Positions 62,018 through 64,000 of a stretch of 64,000 nucleotides of DNA are shown piece after piece; position 1 is the stretch's first letter, and each line of letters opens with the position of its first letter. A program made the position numbers and the translations under genes. The notes beneath the pieces were generated by a model, which made no database searches, was not told where the DNA came from, and saw nothing but the letters and a program-made list of their open reading frames with translations. This DNA is from DATGFK01 sp040007395 (GTDB taxonomy: Bacteria; Chloroflexota; Anaerolineae; Aggregatilineales; UBA2796), in NCBI GenBank assembly GCA_040007395.1, contig JBDTVG010000107.1, positions 62,001-126,000 of the forward strand, written 5' to 3'.

Positions 62018-64000
62018 CTATTCCGCTATTGGCAGGTAGATGTTAAAGGTGGTTCCTTCGCCGGGAGTGCTTTCTACCGAGACATACCCGTTGTGAAGGT
62101 CCACGATCCCCTTTGCCACACTGAGTCCTAGGCCTGTTCCCGGAATAGTTAGTTCACCAACATGCCGTCCTCGGTAGAAATAGTCGAACAGATGCGGCAT
62201 GTCTTCTGACTCAATCCCGGTTCCGGTATCGGTGACACTCAGGCGAATGCACTTGACCTGCTCGACAAGCTTTGTCTGGACATCAATGTGGCCTGCTGGT
62301 GTGTAATTGATAGCGTTTGTGAGTAAGTTAATGATAACGTGGCTCAGTTCGTCAGCGTTGCCCAGAACAAAGGGCAGATCGGCAGCAGCCTCAAAATGCA
62401 TCGCCAGTCCGGCGATTTCAGCGAGAGGAGCATAGGCGGCGACTGCTTCTTGGACGATCACATTAATATCAAGCGGTACGAGCGTGATCTGGTCTCGATG
62501 ATCCTGTAAACGTGAAAAGTTAAGAATGCTTTTGATCAGATCCGTGAGCCGGGTGACTTGCAGTTTGAGGCTGGCAATATGGCGCTGCTGGTTTTCGATG
62601 GGGCTATTTTCGATCAGATACACCGCTGTATTGAGGATCGAAACCGGGGTACGCAGTTCATGCGAAATGTCCGCAATAAATTTAGTTTTAAGCTGATCAA
62701 GCTCCATCAGCCGTGTATTGGCAGTTTCGAGTTCGGTAGTACGTTCCGCCACACGCCTTTCCAGAGTCTCGATCACTTCAGCGCGGTGCAGGGCATTCGC
62801 CCCAATATCCGTGATCGCAATCAGGAGCCGCAGTTCTTCGTTCGTAATTGGTGTGGCACGGCCTACCCAAAATACCCCGCCAGTCCGCTCCTGAGCGTTC
62901 AATGGGACTCCAGCCTCGGCGCTTGGGCCGTCGTACTGGTTAGGTAATGATCTTGCGCCCGAATCGTTGATCGGGGTTGGGCTAGCATAGGGTTGCCCAG
63001 TCGTCATGATTTGCATGGTCAACCCAAACTTGAGCGGAGTTCGTACAGTCGTTAAATTGCTAGCGTTGTCCCGTGCGATCTCATATACCAATTCGTCCGC
63101 TGTCAGATCGGGGGTCGCCAACGCGGCAAGATCGATGGACAACAGTGCAAAAAGCTGTTCAAAGATAACCGTTAATATCTCGGCACGACTGGCTGCTTTA
63201 CGCAGTAACGCCGCAATGCTGACCAAAACTTCTAGTTCGCGCTCGTGCTGTTTACGCTCAGAGATGTCACGGCTGATGCCCACTAGCCCAGTAATTTTGC
63301 CATCACTATCTCGCAGAGGAACTTTTGTGGTAAGCATCCAGCGTGTCTTACCCGTGACCAAAGTTATATTCGGTTCTTCTACATTGAGCAGCATTTGGCC
63401 TGATTGCATCAAGGCTTGCTCATCCGCATAAAATTTTGCTGCGATCTCTGGAGGATGAAAATCGAAGTCGGTTTTACCTCTGATTTCTTCGGGATTGGCT
63501 AGGCCAAGCTCCAGCGTACTCCTTAACGTCGCCATCACGAAGCGGCTTTCAACATCTTTTATGAAGATATAGTCCGGCAAGTTATCAAAGAGGGTCCGCA
63601 ACAAATGGCGCTCCGCCGCGAGGGCTTGTTCAGTCCCTTTACGTTCGGTGATGTCACGGCTGATGCCCACTAACCCGATAATTTTTCCCGTACTATCCCG
63701 CATCGGAACTTTGGTAACAAGCGTCCAGATTAATTTGCCGTCTGCCAAATTGAGAACCTGTTCCTCTCTATTGAAGAGCGATTCGCCAGAGTGTATCAAG
63801 GCTTGGTCTTCGGCATAAAATTGAGCCGCCATCTCTGAGGGGAATAAATCAAAATCGGTTTTGCCAACAATTTCATCGGGGCTGTTCAATCCAGCATTTA
63901 ACGCGCTCTTAAAATTGACGGTTATAAAGCGACTCCGGGTGTCTTTAATATAGATATGGTCAGGGAGGTTATCGAACAGTGTACGTAACAGATTACGTTC
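62018..64000 (-). CDS. Multi-PAS/GAF sensor histidine kinase (5' end outside window)
   Basis: At least 660 residues; the frame is open to the window edge, so the N-terminus is missing. Visible order: PAS (RTLFDNLPDHIYIKD...GKTDFDLFPSEMA), a second close PAS (RTLFDNLPDYIFIKD...GKTDFDFHPPEIA), each followed by GLVGISRDI[TS]ERK (PAC), then a GAF-like domain, a coiled coil, the H box DISHELRTPVS, and the ATPase with INLLTNAINYTPAGH, VTDTGTGIES and GTGLGLSVAKGIVDLHNG. It is soluble in the part seen. No response regulator is adjacent. Confidence 0.92.
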   Translation of the reverse strand, partial: ERNLLRTLFDNLPDHIYIKDTRSRFITVNFKSALNAGLNSPDEIVGKTDFDLFPSEMAAQFYAEDQALIHSGESLFNREEQVLNLADGKLIWTLVTKVPMRDSTGKIIGLVGISRDITERKGTEQALAAERHLLRTLFDNLPDYIFIKDVESRFVMATLRSTLELGLANPEEIRGKTDFDFHPPEIAAKFYADEQALMQSGQMLLNVEEPNITLVTGKTRWMLTTKVPLRDSDGKITGLVGISRDISERKQHERELEVLVSIAALLRKAASRAEILTVIFEQLFALLSIDLAALATPDLTADELVYEIARDNASNLTTVRTPLKFGLTMQIMTTGQPYASPTPINDSGARSLPNQYDGPSAEAGVPLNAQERTGGVFWVGRATPITNEELRLLIAITDIGANALHRAEVIETLERRVAERTTELETANTRLMELDQLKTKFIADISHELRTPVSILNTAVYLIENSPIENQQRHIASLKLQVTRLTDLIKSILNFSRLQDHRDQITLVPLDINVIVQEAVAAYAPLAEIAGLAMHFEAAADLPFVLGNADELSHVIINLLTNAINYTPAGHIDVQTKLVEQVKCIRLSVTDTGTGIESEDMPHLFDYFYRGRHVGELTIPGTGLGLSVAKGIVDLHNGYVSVESTPGEGTTFNIYLPIAE

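Overview
This is 64 kb of an ordinary bacterial chromosome of moderate GC, with genes on both strands and short operons. The gene content looks like Chloroflexota, most likely an Anaerolineae relative. That is inferred from the mix: E. coli FbaB-type class I aldolase, paired GT39 membrane glycosyltransferases, a free-standing CBM48 protein, LysM/M23 wall enzymes with a monoderm look, a MerR-B12 photoreceptor-type regulator, a GAF/PAS histidine kinase style and dispersed palindromic intergenic repeats. No rRNA, tRNA, CRISPR array, prophage or intact insertion sequence was seen. The only mobile DNA is a transposase 3' fragment near 6.6-7.1 kb.

Layout. 0-11 kb: end of a membrane protein, DinB-like protein, orphan HyuA-type hydantoinase, class A penicillin-binding protein, BON protein, transposase remnant, DUF3298 exported protein, TPR protein, small membrane protein and an orphan CpaF/TadA-type ATPase. 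11-20 kb: NAD(P)-binding reductase, CarH-like regulator, phosphoribosyltransferase, TPR protein, CBM48 protein, LysM protein, GlgC, a twin Clp-N protein without ATPase and a YkuD L,D-transpeptidase. 19.6-26 kb: GAF histidine kinase, then a leftward block of DUF58, MoxR, a small unknown and a 794-residue unknown protein. 26-36.6 kb: SGNH hydrolase, aldolase, grpE-dnaK, a lone GH20-type N-terminal domain, a DinD/Bro-N protein, DUF427, and a TPR protein next to a Ser/Thr kinase. 36.7-43.4 kb leftward: ssb, gatB, an unknown, an aminotransferase, a sugar nucleotidyltransferase and gatA. 43.6-51.3 kb rightward: an ALDH16-type double aldehyde dehydrogenase overlapping birA, a putative glycolipid-binding protein, two membrane proteins and ftsH. 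51.4-64 kb: an unknown, a beta-propeller lipoprotein, an MBL hydrolase, an FmdB zinc ribbon, a LysM-M23 peptidase, a DEAD-box helicase, two tandem GT39 proteins and a multi-PAS histidine kinase cut by the window end.

How it works together. Cell-wall building and remodelling recurs (PBP1A, YkuD, M23, LysM). Glycogen is represented by GlgC near a CBM48 protein, and protein quality control by GrpE-DnaK, FtsH and the twin Clp-N protein. Gln-tRNA/Asn-tRNA amidation is represented by GatA and GatB, with GatC not seen.

I found no clear new multi-gene defence or biosynthetic system. The best leads are: the DEAD-box helicase gene, which seems to start at an ATT codon; the 794-residue HxxxDG protein upstream of MoxR-DUF58; the twin Clp-N protein lacking AAA+ modules; the ALDH16-birA overlap; the lone GH20b-like domain; the ~100-bp palindromic repeats; and a possible small RNA at 54.6 kb. 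All family calls were made by reading motifs, without database searches.
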